NCBI RefSeq assembly: GCF_002844555.1
Contig: NZ_PJNI01000002.1
Span: 186,001 to 250,000 of the forward strand
Direction: 5' to 3'
From: Brumimicrobium salinarum
Lineage (GTDB): Bacteria > Bacteroidota > Bacteroidia > Flavobacteriales_D > Crocinitomicaceae
Length of the DNA: 64,000 bases
In this document: piece by piece, positions 8,441-18,067 of the stretch
Layout: every line of letters begins with the position of its first letter
Position numbering within the stretch: position 1 is the first letter of the stretch
Program-made: the position numbers and the translations under genes
Notes under the pieces: model-generated
Seen by the model: the letters and a program-made list of their open reading frames with translations, nothing else
The model's database searches: none
Told to the model about the DNA's origin: nothing

Positions 8441-8932
8441 TTAATAATGTCTAAGTCGAATTGTAGTAGCAACATTAGGAGAATTTACCTTTATTTTAGC
8501 TTCATTAAAAGAGGGCGGACCAAAAGCTCCCATAACGTTTTGACTCATTCCAACAGCTTCTTGCGGAATTCCAAATAAATTAGTTTCCAGCTTTCCATTA
8601 TTATTTTCATCATGAATTACACTTATGGCATAATTTCCATATGGAACATCTTCAAGAGTGAATTGAGCTGATTGATTTTTTATTTTAGAAGATAGGAGGT
8701 AAGCGGCTTTTTCTGATTCATCAGGAAAACCATTATTATCTTTGAAAATGCTAAGTAGAACCTTTCCATCATTGTTTTTGAATTCTGTTATATTAATTGT
8801 AAAGTTTGATTTGGAGCTTTCTTGAGTAAAGGTAATAAATGAAATATTTAAAAAGCATAAAGTAACAAACACGGATAGAAAGACCGAAATTAATGATGGT
8901 TGAGAATTTACAGTATTTTTAGTTTTGTGCAT
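8441..8932 (-). CDS. DUF2141 exported protein
   Basis: 163 residues. A long N-terminal hydrophobic segment (SVFLSVFVTLCFLNISFITF, residues ~16-35) serves as signal or anchor. The mature part matches DUF2141: ITEFKNNDGKVLLSIFKD, FTLEDVPYGNYAISVIHDENNNGKLETNLFGIPQEAVGMS, GPPSFNEAKIKV. The DENNNGKLETN stretch looks like a calcium-binding loop in a small beta-sandwich. The family is widespread in periplasmic or surface proteins of Bacteroidota and Proteobacteria; no biochemical role is established. Standing alone between two gaps, it has no informative neighbour. Confidence 0.87.
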   Translation of the reverse strand: MHKTKNTVNSQPSLISVFLSVFVTLCFLNISFITFTQESSKSNFTINITEFKNNDGKVLLSIFKDNNGFPDESEKAAYLLSSKIKNQSAQFTLEDVPYGNYAISVIHDENNNGKLETNLFGIPQEAVGMSQNVMGAFGPPSFNEAKIKVNSPNVATTIRLRHY

Positions 8933-9131
8933 TGTTTATTTTTAAGATAACTCTAAAACAGATTTATCAAGATATTGTTCTATCGTCACCTTAATTAATA
9001 CCGTGTTGAAAATACAACTGCACGTTTGGATAAAAGTTTGGAGTTGTAAATTTCGACTTATAAATTTATTAACCTTGTGGTTTAAATACCTTTCAAGTCT
9101 TGATATAAAATGAAAGCATTACCAAAAAAAA

Positions 9132-9160
9132 AAATCGCTAAAGAAGAACTTTAGCGATTT
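9132..9160 (-). terminator. Rho-independent terminator of pyrG-yidC
   Basis: A perfect 12-bp stem (AAATCGCTAAAG / CTTTAGCGATTT) with loop AAGAA; on the minus strand it is followed by a long U tract (A11 on the plus strand just to the left). Confidence 0.9.
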
Positions 9161-9180
9161 AATTTATTTATTTCGAAAAA

Positions 9181-11142
9181 CTATTTCTTTTTATTTTTCA
9201 GTTTTTCTTGTTGTGCTTTTTGCATTTCCTCTAGACGTTCTTGAAATTTAGATTTACCTTTCTTTTTATCGCCTTTCTTACTTGCGTCTTGCTTCTTCGC
9301 CATTTTAGCCTTCAGTTTCTCTTCATTAACGAAAACATTTTTAATTAAAATCATCGTTAGAATAGACATTAATGTGGATATAAAGTAATAGTAACTCAAT
9401 CCAGAAGCATAATTGTTGAAGAAGAAAATCATCATAATAGGTAAAAAGTACATGATAATTTTCATGTTAGGCATTCCTGGTTGCGATGGTTGCTGCATAT
9501 TACTACTGTTCAAAATTGTGTAGAACAAAGTTGTAGTTGCCATTAATAGCGTAAACAAACTTACGTGTGCACCATAAAATGGAATGTTAAAACTTAAATC
9601 TAAAATAGAATCGTAACTCGATAAGTCTTCAGCCCATAAAAAACCTTCTTGACGCAATGTAAAAGTACTCGGGAAAAACCTAAATACAGCAAATAGAATT
9701 GGCATTTGAATAAGCATAGGAATACACCCAGCTAATGGACTTGCACCAGATTCGCGATAAAGCGTCATCATTTCCATTTGCTTTTTCATCGCATCGTCTT
9801 TTTCTGGATACTTCTTGTTGATTTCCTCAACTTCCGGTTTTAGAATTCTCATTTTAGCAGATGAAGCATACATTTTCCATTGAATAGGAGTGAGTACCAA
9901 CTTAACAATAACAGTTAACAACAAAATGGCAATTCCTAAGTTCATACCGAACCCTGCTAACCAAACAAAAAGTGGCTGAATAGCATAGATATTAATCCAT
10001 CTAAACAATCCCCAACCGTAATTAATAATATCTTCAGTTCCATTTGCGTAAGATTCTAACAAGTCATAGTCATTTGGACCAAAAAACCAATTTATTTCAG
10101 CGCTACCGTTAGCTGTATTGGTCATGCCCAAATTAATGGTAGATGTATATGCTTTTATATGTGTAGAATCCTTTTTGGATCCTTCTTCGTAATTAGAAAT
10201 TTCAAAATGCGTTCCCTCTTTCTTAAAACTTTGTTTGGGCATCATAATAGAGGAGAAGTAACTTTGTTTAAAAGCAACCCAGTCAACATCGGTTTTTGCC
10301 GCAAATTCATCATCAGAAAATTCAGATAAATAATCGTATGATCCATTTTTTTCCTTAAAGAAAACTGTAGATATTCTTCTTTGCTCAGATAATAAACGCT
10401 CTGTTTTTAAAAGCTCAACATGCCAATCTAAATAAACCTCGTTTGGATTTACCTCAGATTCAAAGCCGTTCATTTTCACTTCATAGTTGATGTGATATTG
10501 CTCTGGAGTTATGGTATAGATTTGTTCAATTGATTTTCCTTCTCCAAAACGAGCAATCATTGAAACATAATTTTCTGTTTGTTTTAATACTTCAAAAGCA
10601 ATGTTAGAGGTATGGATTTCCCTTCCATCAATTTTGAATTTCAAGCCATTAGAGGCGATCTCTTCATCAAATAATTGAAGTGGAGTTATTTCTCCAGTTT
10701 CTTCATTTTTTCTAAAATCATCATAATCTTGATGCTCTTTAAGAAACACAGACTTTACACCTCCACCTTTATTGGTTAAAATCACATTTAACTTCTCATT
10801 CTCAAGATTAACTGTTTGTTCTTTAACCGATGATGCTTTTTGAATCCCTTCTTTCTTTACAACAGCGCGATTATTTTCCACTGAATTTACAGTATCTTTT
10901 TGATCGACAACATTTCCCAAGCTGTCCATTACTTGATTGTCCTCGTTATCTAACAAAGATTCTGGAGCTATCTCATCAGCATTGTTTGCAGTTTCTTCAG
11001 CAGCTTTTTTATTTTCTTCTGTCAATTGCTCTTGCTGAGCCATTCGCTCTTTTAACTCTTCTTCAGAAGGTTGATTGTAAAAGGTAAATAAAGCTAAAAT
11101 AACACCTATTAAACCTAAACCTATTAATGTATTCTTATCCAT
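9181..11142 (-). CDS. yidC: Membrane protein insertase YidC
   Basis: 653 residues, the usual size for Bacteroidota YidC. The first ~20 residues are a membrane anchor (LIGLGLIGVILALFTFY), followed by an acidic linker and the large periplasmic beta domain (about 100-370, with GGGVKSVFLKEH, WHVELLKTERLL, VDWVAFKQSYFSSIMMP). The conserved Oxa1 core follows (NYGWGLFRWINIYAIQPLFVWL, LTVIVKLVLTPIQWKMYASSAKMRILKPEVEEI, ASPLAGCIPMLIQMPILFAVFRFFP), then the last helices and a Lys-rich C-terminal tail that can contact ribosomes. It inserts and folds inner-membrane proteins, with SecYEG or alone. It lies 15 bases downstream of pyrG in the same transcript, a Bacteroidota arrangement, and the SRP RNA is encoded just upstream of the pair. 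Confidence 0.97.
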   Translation of the reverse strand: MDKNTLIGLGLIGVILALFTFYNQPSEEELKERMAQQEQLTEENKKAAEETANNADEIAPESLLDNEDNQVMDSLGNVVDQKDTVNSVENNRAVVKKEGIQKASSVKEQTVNLENEKLNVILTNKGGGVKSVFLKEHQDYDDFRKNEETGEITPLQLFDEEIASNGLKFKIDGREIHTSNIAFEVLKQTENYVSMIARFGEGKSIEQIYTITPEQYHINYEVKMNGFESEVNPNEVYLDWHVELLKTERLLSEQRRISTVFFKEKNGSYDYLSEFSDDEFAAKTDVDWVAFKQSYFSSIMMPKQSFKKEGTHFEISNYEEGSKKDSTHIKAYTSTINLGMTNTANGSAEINWFFGPNDYDLLESYANGTEDIINYGWGLFRWINIYAIQPLFVWLAGFGMNLGIAILLLTVIVKLVLTPIQWKMYASSAKMRILKPEVEEINKKYPEKDDAMKKQMEMMTLYRESGASPLAGCIPMLIQMPILFAVFRFFPSTFTLRQEGFLWAEDLSSYDSILDLSFNIPFYGAHVSLFTLLMATTTLFYTILNSSNMQQPSQPGMPNMKIIMYFLPIMMIFFFNNYASGLSYYYFISTLMSILTMILIKNVFVNEEKLKAKMAKKQDASKKGDKKKGKSKFQERLEEMQKAQQEKLKNKKK

Positions 11143-11157
11143 TTCTTAAATTTTCTA

Positions 11158-12789
<1,632 letters not shown>

Positions 12790-12799
12790 CTACGGGGGG

Positions 12800-12807
12800 C
12801 AAAGATA
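12800..12807 (-). promoter_or_regulatory. -7 element TATCTTTG of pyrG-yidC
   Basis: A perfect TAnnTTTG on the minus strand. The leader would contain a run of six C (the GGGGGG at 12794-12799 on the plus strand) right after the -7 element, around the transcription start. In other bacteria an initial C/G run mediates reiterative-transcription control of pyrG by CTP level; a similar effect here is only a possibility. Confidence 0.55.
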
Positions 12808-12991
12808 CAACAATACTTAGGAGTAGAATCTTTTCTGAAATAAATTTTCTGGAAATTTTCAATTAAGATATAAGACTCGTCGAAAGAAATACTGAATGCA
12901 TAGATTATTGAAATAAGTGATTTGAAAATTTAAGTTGTCATGAAAAAGATTAGGGCGATGTTTTCGTATACTGTGAGAATTAACGAAAAAA

Positions 12992-13016
12992 CCCACTTTT
13001 AGGTAAAAAAAGTGGG
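12992..13016 (-). terminator. Rho-independent terminator of the SRP RNA gene
   Basis: A 9-bp stem CCCACTTTT / AAAAGTGGG with a 7-base loop, followed on the minus strand by a run of seven U. Its upstream arm overlaps the 3' end of the SRP RNA. Confidence 0.85.
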
Positions 13017-13112
13017 GTAAGCTACTTGAATCGCACCGCTACAACCTCTTACCCTTGCTACGTTCCCGTCCTGGGGGATTCAGAGGGAGCTGGTCGTACA
13101 AGACTTACCCCA
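13013..13112 (-). ncRNA. ffs: Signal recognition particle RNA, small bacterial type
   Basis: About 100 nt. The ends pair perfectly (TGGGGTAAG with CTTACCCCA), and the apical part, read on the minus strand, is CCCAGGACGGGAACGTAGCA followed by AGGGT. This is the SRP domain IV signature: the GGAA tetraloop flanked by the conserved asymmetric and symmetric internal loops (cf. E. coli AGGUCCGGAAGGAAGCAGCC). It binds Ffh to target membrane proteins to SecYEG and YidC. It has its own consensus promoter and terminator and lies just upstream of pyrG-yidC. Confidence 0.95.
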
Positions 13113-13115
13113 GCG

Positions 13116-13145
13116 CAAAAGTACGAATTAGATTTAATTTAACAA
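13116..13145 (-). promoter_or_regulatory. Consensus Bacteroidota promoter of the SRP RNA
   Basis: On the minus strand a TTG at -33 is followed, 19 bases later, by TACTTTTG (TAnnTTTG, 13116-13123). The predicted transcription start falls at about the first base of the RNA (13112). This is the best promoter match in the window and anchors the RNA 5' end. Confidence 0.8.
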
Positions 13146-13166
13146 GCCCTATCTTAAAAAAAAAAA

Positions 13167-14396
13167 TTATTTTTCAACTTCTAAACCTGCAATAACTTTA
13201 TTAACATCTTTAGTATCATCGAAGTAGCTCAAAAGCTTGTGTAAAACACGATCTACAACAGCGTCCGGACAAGAAGCTCCAGAGGTGAGGACAATATCAA
13301 CAGTGCTTTTCTTAGGCAGATAATTCTCGGATTCTTTGACTGTTTTTTCATGAATATCAAAATGCGAAACTGTGGTGTCGTTGAGTAAGTCATTTTCCGT
13401 ATTAATAAAATAGGTAGGATATTGGTCTTCCAGCAATTCAACTAAATGTGTTGTATTCGAACTGTTGTAACCACCAACAACCACGGCTAAATCTGCGTTT
13501 GCTTTCATTAGTCCGTAAGTTGAATTCTGATTATCATTGGTTGCATAACATAAAGTATCACGTGTGTCTGCAAAATGAGATTTAATATTCTCTTCTCCGT
13601 ATTTTTTTGTCATGGCTTTTTTAACGTAATCAGCTATTTCTTGTGTTTCCGTTGCCAACATTGTTGTTTGATTAACCACTCCAAGTTTTTGAAGGTCTTT
13701 CTTTACATCAAATCCTTCTGTATAGCGGTCTTTAAAATAAGTATAAAAAGAATCCTCTGGTTCATTACCCAAAACAATATCCATTAAAAATGCGGTATCC
13801 TCAATGTCCTTAACGATAACTGATGGAGCATTTGAAGCACTATGAGAAAACGTCGCACGGGTTTCTTCGTGTTTGTGTTTTCCGTGTATAATAATGCTGT
13901 GTTCTTTTTCTCCTAGTTTTTTAGATCTATTCCATACCTTTTCCACAAATGGACAAGTGGTATTATAAGATTGAATATCAACACCAATATTTTCTAATTT
14001 AGAAATGGTTTCGATAGGCGCTCCAAAAGCAGGTACAATAACGACGTCGCTGGGTTTTAATTTGCTAAAAGGTATTAATTCATTACCTTCTGTATCTTGT
14101 AAGAACTGAATACCATTATCTAATAAATCGGCATTTACATTTGGATTATGAATCATTTGACTCAATAGAAAAATGCGTTTTCCGCGGTTCTCTACAATAG
14201 CTTTGTAGGATATTTCAATTGCATTTTCAACACCATAACAAAACCCAAAATGTCGTGCGATGTAGAAACGAACAGGACCAAAGTCTAAAACGGTTGGAGA
14301 AAAATCTTTTTTTCTAGGGTCCAATACCTTTCGTATATTTTTTACTTTAGATATAATCGGGGAGCGGTAAAACTCAGGAATATCAAATTGCTTCAT
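13167..14396 (-). CDS. ispH: 4-hydroxy-3-methylbut-2-enyl diphosphate reductase
   Basis: 409 residues. This is the long plant/cyanobacterial-type IspH rather than the ~315-residue E. coli type, with an extra N-terminal segment (about 40 residues) and insertions. The iron-sulfur cluster cysteines are C53 (HFGFCYGV), C148 (NTTCPFV) and C283 (DTLCYATNDNQ). Other conserved stretches are SQMIHNP, HGKHKHEET and VVVGGYNSSNTTHL. It performs the last step of the MEP pathway, giving IPP and DMAPP, in the cytosol with a [4Fe-4S] cluster. It is monocistronic, with a TATCTTTG -7 element ahead. The 3' end lies 50 bases from the SRP RNA promoter. Confidence 0.96.
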   Translation of the reverse strand: MKQFDIPEFYRSPIISKVKNIRKVLDPRKKDFSPTVLDFGPVRFYIARHFGFCYGVENAIEISYKAIVENRGKRIFLLSQMIHNPNVNADLLDNGIQFLQDTEGNELIPFSKLKPSDVVIVPAFGAPIETISKLENIGVDIQSYNTTCPFVEKVWNRSKKLGEKEHSIIIHGKHKHEETRATFSHSASNAPSVIVKDIEDTAFLMDIVLGNEPEDSFYTYFKDRYTEGFDVKKDLQKLGVVNQTTMLATETQEIADYVKKAMTKKYGEENIKSHFADTRDTLCYATNDNQNSTYGLMKANADLAVVVGGYNSSNTTHLVELLEDQYPTYFINTENDLLNDTTVSHFDIHEKTVKESENYLPKKSTVDIVLTSGASCPDAVVDRVLHKLLSYFDDTKDVNKVIAGLEVEK

Positions 14397-14421
14397 AATT
14401 TTCTAAACTCTATTAACGCAT

Positions 14422-14429
14422 CAAAGATA
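14422..14429 (-). promoter_or_regulatory. -7 element TATCTTTG of ispH
   Basis: A perfect TAnnTTTG on the minus strand, 25 bases before the ATG of ispH. Confidence 0.55.
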
Positions 14430-14698
14430 GTGTATATTTAATGAAACACCATGTAAATATGCTTGTCATTACTTTGTTAAATATGAAGGTGTTTTTTTTA
14501 ACTTAAATTGGGATGGATACTTGTGTTTATAGCAGCAGTTATTGTGAATAACAACTATTGAATTAAAAGTTAAGATGATATAGCATAAACAACTTGTAGT
14601 CAATCTATATGATTATTTTTGTTAAACTTATTGGTTAATATATATTATAGTGCAAAAACTGTACAATTATATTATCGGTGTCATTATTAAAAACAAGG
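14430..14698. other. AT-rich intergenic gap
   Basis: The gap between ispH and the unknown regulator-like gene contains no ORF with coding character. Only a weak AAACACC / GGTGTTT pair (about 40 bases apart, near 14443-14493) was noted. I see no terminator with a convincing stem for the gene ending at 14699. Confidence 0.5.
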
Positions 14699-15796
14699 TT
14701 AAATTGCTTGGGCGTTTCGAGTATTTTCGCATAATTCTTTTATGGGTCGAATTCCTACGCGTGTCAAGCCCCATTTATTAGGGTATTGTTTTAATAAATA
14801 AGCAATTTTAGTTTTGTTCTTTTTTACTGCGTCAGTTATAGCAGGGGGAGTTACTGGAGGATCCATCATTGCAGCGATATTTTTGCCATTCAACGCTTTA
14901 CCGTTGCTTTTAACCTTTTCAGCAGCGCTTTCATAACGATCGAGCAATACAGATGTTTTTTGACGTGTATCGATAGATGGTTTTACGCTTACAGGTGTAA
15001 TTGATTCCTGATTTAATTGAATATGTTCAGCGTTAACACGAATTTGCTGTTCAGAAAGATTAAGGTTATAAGCCAGGTAAATAGCATTATGCACTGTATT
15101 TTCAATCTCTATAATCGTCAAGCGCTCTTTGGCCAATTTATATATTACAGTTTCATCAAAAATAAATTCCTTGCCAAGTTCTTTTTCAAGTTTAGTTTTG
15201 AATTCCCCAACTATATTTCCAATAGCTGAACTATAAAGCAATTCAGTGGACCTGAGGTTTTCTTTTAATTCTTTGACTTTTTCTGCTTGCTGTTTATTAA
15301 TGCGTTCAATTTGTTTAAGCAACTTCATTTCATCGTAAGCCCGTTTATATTCTGCTGATAAAATTGAAATTAAAACATGGCTTAAAATATGTTTTTCTTG
15401 TGCGTTAATTCCTTTGAATTCAGTGTTTAAACTTTTTAAAAATACATTAGGAGGGAATTCAATGACAAGTATGTCCTTTTTCTGGTCTACTGGAGAGGTG
15501 AAAAATAATTTAAGAACATTTAAACGATCTTCGTCTGCTAAGCTCAATTGATTCAAGTTCTGATTACTTGTAGAAAAAAGATCTGTTGTTGATGTCCATT
15601 CGCTGGTTACATTTGTTAATCTTAGTTGTTGTCCCTGAACTTTTAAGTAATCTCTTAACGGGTGAACATCATTTGAAGTGTATAATTCGCTATCGTACCC
15701 CATCCATAAAGCATTTGTTTCAGTAACACCAGGTAAATAGTGAGTGATTCGTTCCAACAAATAGGGAATGGGGTGATATGTTCCTGCGAGCCTCAT
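14699..15796 (-). CDS. Unrecognised regulator-like protein (365 aa)
   Basis: I do not recognise a full-length family. Residues 1-150 look like a globular sensor-type domain, possibly GAF/PAS-like by strand-helix pattern. Residues ~150-190 form a charged coiled coil (EYKRAYDEMKLLKQIERINKQQAEKVKELKE, cut here into its heptads). Residues ~215-260 (KLAKERLTIIEIENTVHNAI ... LNLSEQQIRVNAEHI) resemble the helical segment that follows the AAA+ core in NtrC-type activators (VRELENxxxRAxxL ... ItxexL), but no AAA+ domain is present. The C-terminal ~70 residues are basic and helical (KNKTKIAYLLKQYPNKWG), fitting nucleic-acid binding. It is transcribed away from an array of ACTTAA boxes, which could be its operator. 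A regulatory role is inference. Confidence 0.72.
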   Translation of the reverse strand: MRLAGTYHPIPYLLERITHYLPGVTETNALWMGYDSELYTSNDVHPLRDYLKVQGQQLRLTNVTSEWTSTTDLFSTSNQNLNQLSLADEDRLNVLKLFFTSPVDQKKDILVIEFPPNVFLKSLNTEFKGINAQEKHILSHVLISILSAEYKRAYDEMKLLKQIERINKQQAEKVKELKENLRSTELLYSSAIGNIVGEFKTKLEKELGKEFIFDETVIYKLAKERLTIIEIENTVHNAIYLAYNLNLSEQQIRVNAEHIQLNQESITPVSVKPSIDTRQKTSVLLDRYESAAEKVKSNGKALNGKNIAAMMDPPVTPPAITDAVKKNKTKIAYLLKQYPNKWGLTRVGIRPIKELCENTRNAQAI

Positions 15797-15814
15797 TTTA
15801 ACAAAAATAGAAAA

Positions 15815-15908
15815 ACTTAACTTAATTCAATACTTAATCGTCAACTTAATTTACTAAATCAACTTAATTAAGTTTAATCCTACTACTTAATCTAAGTTTA
15901 CTACTTAA
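15815..15908. repeat. ACTTAA box array in divergent promoter region
   Basis: Seven ACTTAA hexamers on the plus strand begin at 15815, 15820, 15832, 15844, 15862, 15885 and 15903, with one perfect 12-bp palindrome ACTTAATTAAGT at 15862-15873 and reverse-orientation TAAGTTTA at 15893. It sits between the regulator-like gene (minus) and the 141-residue gene (plus). The density far exceeds chance for a 95-bp stretch even at this base composition. Likely a multi-site operator. Confidence 0.7.
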
Positions 15909-15959
15909 TAAACAAAAAGGTTACGTTAATCCTGATGATATTTGTAAAAAAGAAAAGAT

Positions 15960-16385
15960 ATGCAGATTACAATTTCACAAGAACAACACATTTTATTAAA
16001 CGATTTAAAAAAAGAATTACTTAATATTAAGCAAAAATCAATCAGGTTAAGCTTTAAGCTATTATTCGAAATTAAATCCTTGCTCTGGCAATTTTTAATC
16101 AGTTATAAAGAGTATTCTTTAGCTAATATTAGGCAACGAGGATTAGCGGAGGTTTTAATGACAAGAGCATTGAGATTTTTCGGGTTAGAGGAGGAGCAGG
16201 ATAAAACTAAAGCTAAGATTATACAACAGAAGTCTAATAAAAAGAACACTAAATTAAGTTTTCGTAAGCTTATAAGATTGATATTAACACCTTTATATTG
16301 GATAATTCTGGGATTGAAATTTATGTCAGGCGCACGAAAGTCTCAAAACAAAGTCCATAAATTTAAAAATGTATACAAAGAATAA
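15960..16385 (+). CDS. Basic hypothetical protein (141 aa)
   Basis: 141 residues, rich in Lys and Arg and helical. There are hydrophobic stretches (LSFKLLFEIKSLLWQFLI, LILTPLYWIILGLKFM) that could be amphipathic or membrane-associated, separated by a very basic linker (KTKAKIIQQKSNKKNTK). No family was recognised. It is divergent from the regulator-like gene across the ACTTAA array and could be its target. Base composition is as AT-rich as the surrounding accessory stretch. Confidence 0.6.
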   Translation: MQITISQEQHILLNDLKKELLNIKQKSIRLSFKLLFEIKSLLWQFLISYKEYSLANIRQRGLAEVLMTRALRFFGLEEEQDKTKAKIIQQKSNKKNTKLSFRKLIRLILTPLYWIILGLKFMSGARKSQNKVHKFKNVYKE

Positions 16386-16516
16386 ACTACTGAAATATTG
16401 TTAGTTATAATTGCTTCAGTCAATAATAGGTTGAGGTAAAATTGAGAATTGTCAATTTAAATGTAACCATTTGAATCAATGGGCGTAAGTATGTTTTGAA
16501 TATAATTTTTTTGAAG

Positions 16517-16714
16517 ATGAAAAATAGATATGTAATCGCATTTAATCGTGGAATATTTAGAGACAAGCCTCTTCATAATAATAATGATGAGGAAATTTCT
16601 GAGGAAATGTACACGCCACAAGCATACGCCAAATTGATGGATGTTGTGCGTAAATTTCCGAAACATAAAATTAATCGTGATGATTTATTTACTTGTGGAT
16701 TCATAAAAAATTAA
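16517..16714 (+). CDS. Small hypothetical protein (65 aa)
   Basis: From the ATG at 16517 the product is 65 residues: KNRYVIAFNRGIFRDKPL, an acidic stretch (NNNDEEISEEM), then YTPQAYAKLMDVVRKFPKHK. The in-frame TTG at 16496 is less likely. The family is not recognised. Codon use and composition are plausible for a real soluble protein, but the evidence is only an intact frame in an otherwise poorly coding region. Confidence 0.5.
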   Translation: MKNRYVIAFNRGIFRDKPLHNNNDEEISEEMYTPQAYAKLMDVVRKFPKHKINRDDLFTCGFIKN

Positions 16715-17440
16715 ATTGATCTTTTTATTCATTCTTCTCATTGTCTGAGATTACAATAACATTTGATCATTAGATAATGAATAATGCTTACACTGTATCA
16801 AGTATTTATTTCTGTGTGAATTGAATATAAATATGGATCACAAGACATTCAATAATCACGAGCCTATCTTCAGATGAACTTTTTTACTTAGTTGGTAATA
16901 ATAGAAACTTCTAGCATGTGTCAATTTTTTCAATAGAAAACTTGTTCTACAGATCTAATCCAATACTTTATTCATGAAGATTTACCACGTACAGCAGAAT
17001 TATTGGCGTTCATATCGATTCAACTATTAATCTTAATCCAGATTAATGTTGAATACACCCAAATTATATTTTTTTGTCAAACTAGATTTGGACTCATGGT
17101 TGGCCTTTCTTGACTATAGATTTACATTATCATTTAAGCAGGCAATTGTACATAGTATCTAATTCTAACAAAAAAACAACAGGATAAGATAGAGTAGTGG
17201 TATTTTTTTGAAAAAGGTTTTATTCTTATGTTTCTCATTACGTTATATGAATAAACTATATCTATGCTTGTTAGCCATACTGACTTTTATGAATAATAAA
17301 ATATTAAGAAGTAAAAGACTTTATACACATGAGATATACTTATGTGGATTGTTGAATTTTATACTAATCTATATTTACGTTAAGCCGTTTACAATTGTTT
17401 ATTTTTTCGAATTACTCCATTATCTAATCTTGTAATACAT
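16715..17440. other. AT-rich stretch without a convincing gene
   Basis: About 0.7 kb with stops in all frames at short intervals. The longest frame (17208-17435, 75 codons from a TTG) is hydrophobic and of doubtful reality. An inverted repeat ATTAATC / GATTAAT lies at 17026-17047. Possibly a decayed gene or an untranslated region; nothing recognisable remains. Confidence 0.5.
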
Positions 17441-17518
17441 TTACATTTGTATAAATCTACACATCAAAATAGTATACATAAGTCAATTCAGATTAAAATT
17501 ATTTAGTTACATTTGTAT
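17441..17518. promoter_or_regulatory. XRE gene promoter with two TTACATTTGTAT operators
   Basis: TTACATTTGTAT occurs at 17441-17452 and again at 17507-17518. The second copy contains TACATTTG (17508-17515), a perfect TAnnTTTG -7 element, so a repressor bound there would block its own transcription start. The same half-sites, TTACA and TGTAA, recur three times at 19310-19417. The most economical reading is autoregulation by the XRE protein encoded directly downstream. Confidence 0.65.
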
Positions 17519-17542
17519 ACGACAACATATAAAATAAAACTT

Positions 17543-18025
17543 ATGTCTATTAACGAACGTTTACAAATGGTAATTAAAATGAATGACATGACCAATGCAG
17601 CATTTGCAGACAAGATAGGAGTGCAGCGATCAAGCATCTCCCATGTCCTCGCTGGTCGAAATAAACCAAGTGTTGACTTTATACAGAAAATACTGAAAAA
17701 CTTTCCAAAGGTTGATCCAGGATGGTTGATAACGGGAGAACGTGTAGGTAAAACAAGTCAAGAACAAAATGCTAACGTAGATAAAGACCTAGTAGAATCT
17801 TTTTCCTCTAGCGACAAAGATTTAGACGGGCAGATAGTTGGTGAGCCTAGCGAGCTTAAGTCACAAACATTCGAAGACAAGGTTTCTGATGAAGGACCTT
17901 TAATTTATGGAGGTAAAATCATTGGGAAAGCTTGTAAAAACAACAATTCAGATCAGGAAGATAGAAAAATAGATCAAATAATTGTTTTTTATAATGACGG
18001 AACATACGAAACGTTATCGAGTTAA
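17543..18025 (+). CDS. XRE-family HTH transcriptional regulator
   Basis: 160 residues from the ATG at 17543. The TTG at 17513 lies within the promoter element and is rejected. Residues ~3-60 form a Cro/C1-type helix-turn-helix (INERLQMVIKMNDMTNAAF ... KIGVQRSSISHVLAGRNKPS ... FPKVDPGWLITG). A flexible, charged Ser/Asp/Glu-rich linker follows, and the C-terminus KIDQIIVFYNDGTYE is the short strand pair that commonly ends Bacteroidota members of this regulator family. It is cytosolic and DNA-binding, probably a homodimer. The matched operator pairs at its own promoter and in the mnmA divergent region suggest that it represses itself and regulates at least one surface protein gene. Confidence 0.88.
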   Translation: MSINERLQMVIKMNDMTNAAFADKIGVQRSSISHVLAGRNKPSVDFIQKILKNFPKVDPGWLITGERVGKTSQEQNANVDKDLVESFSSSDKDLDGQIVGEPSELKSQTFEDKVSDEGPLIYGGKIIGKACKNNNSDQEDRKIDQIIVFYNDGTYETLSS

Positions 18026-18067
18026 ATAAACGAATAGTGACGCCAGTCAAAGATGTCTAATTAGATA

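Noticed and set aside
17208-17435. 75-codon hydrophobic ORF as a gene
   Set aside because: It starts with TTG in poor context, and its composition is that of random AT-rich DNA; no family likeness.
14699-18025. Prophage or integrative element
   Set aside because: No integrase, att-like repeats or phage genes were seen; only AT richness and unknown genes.
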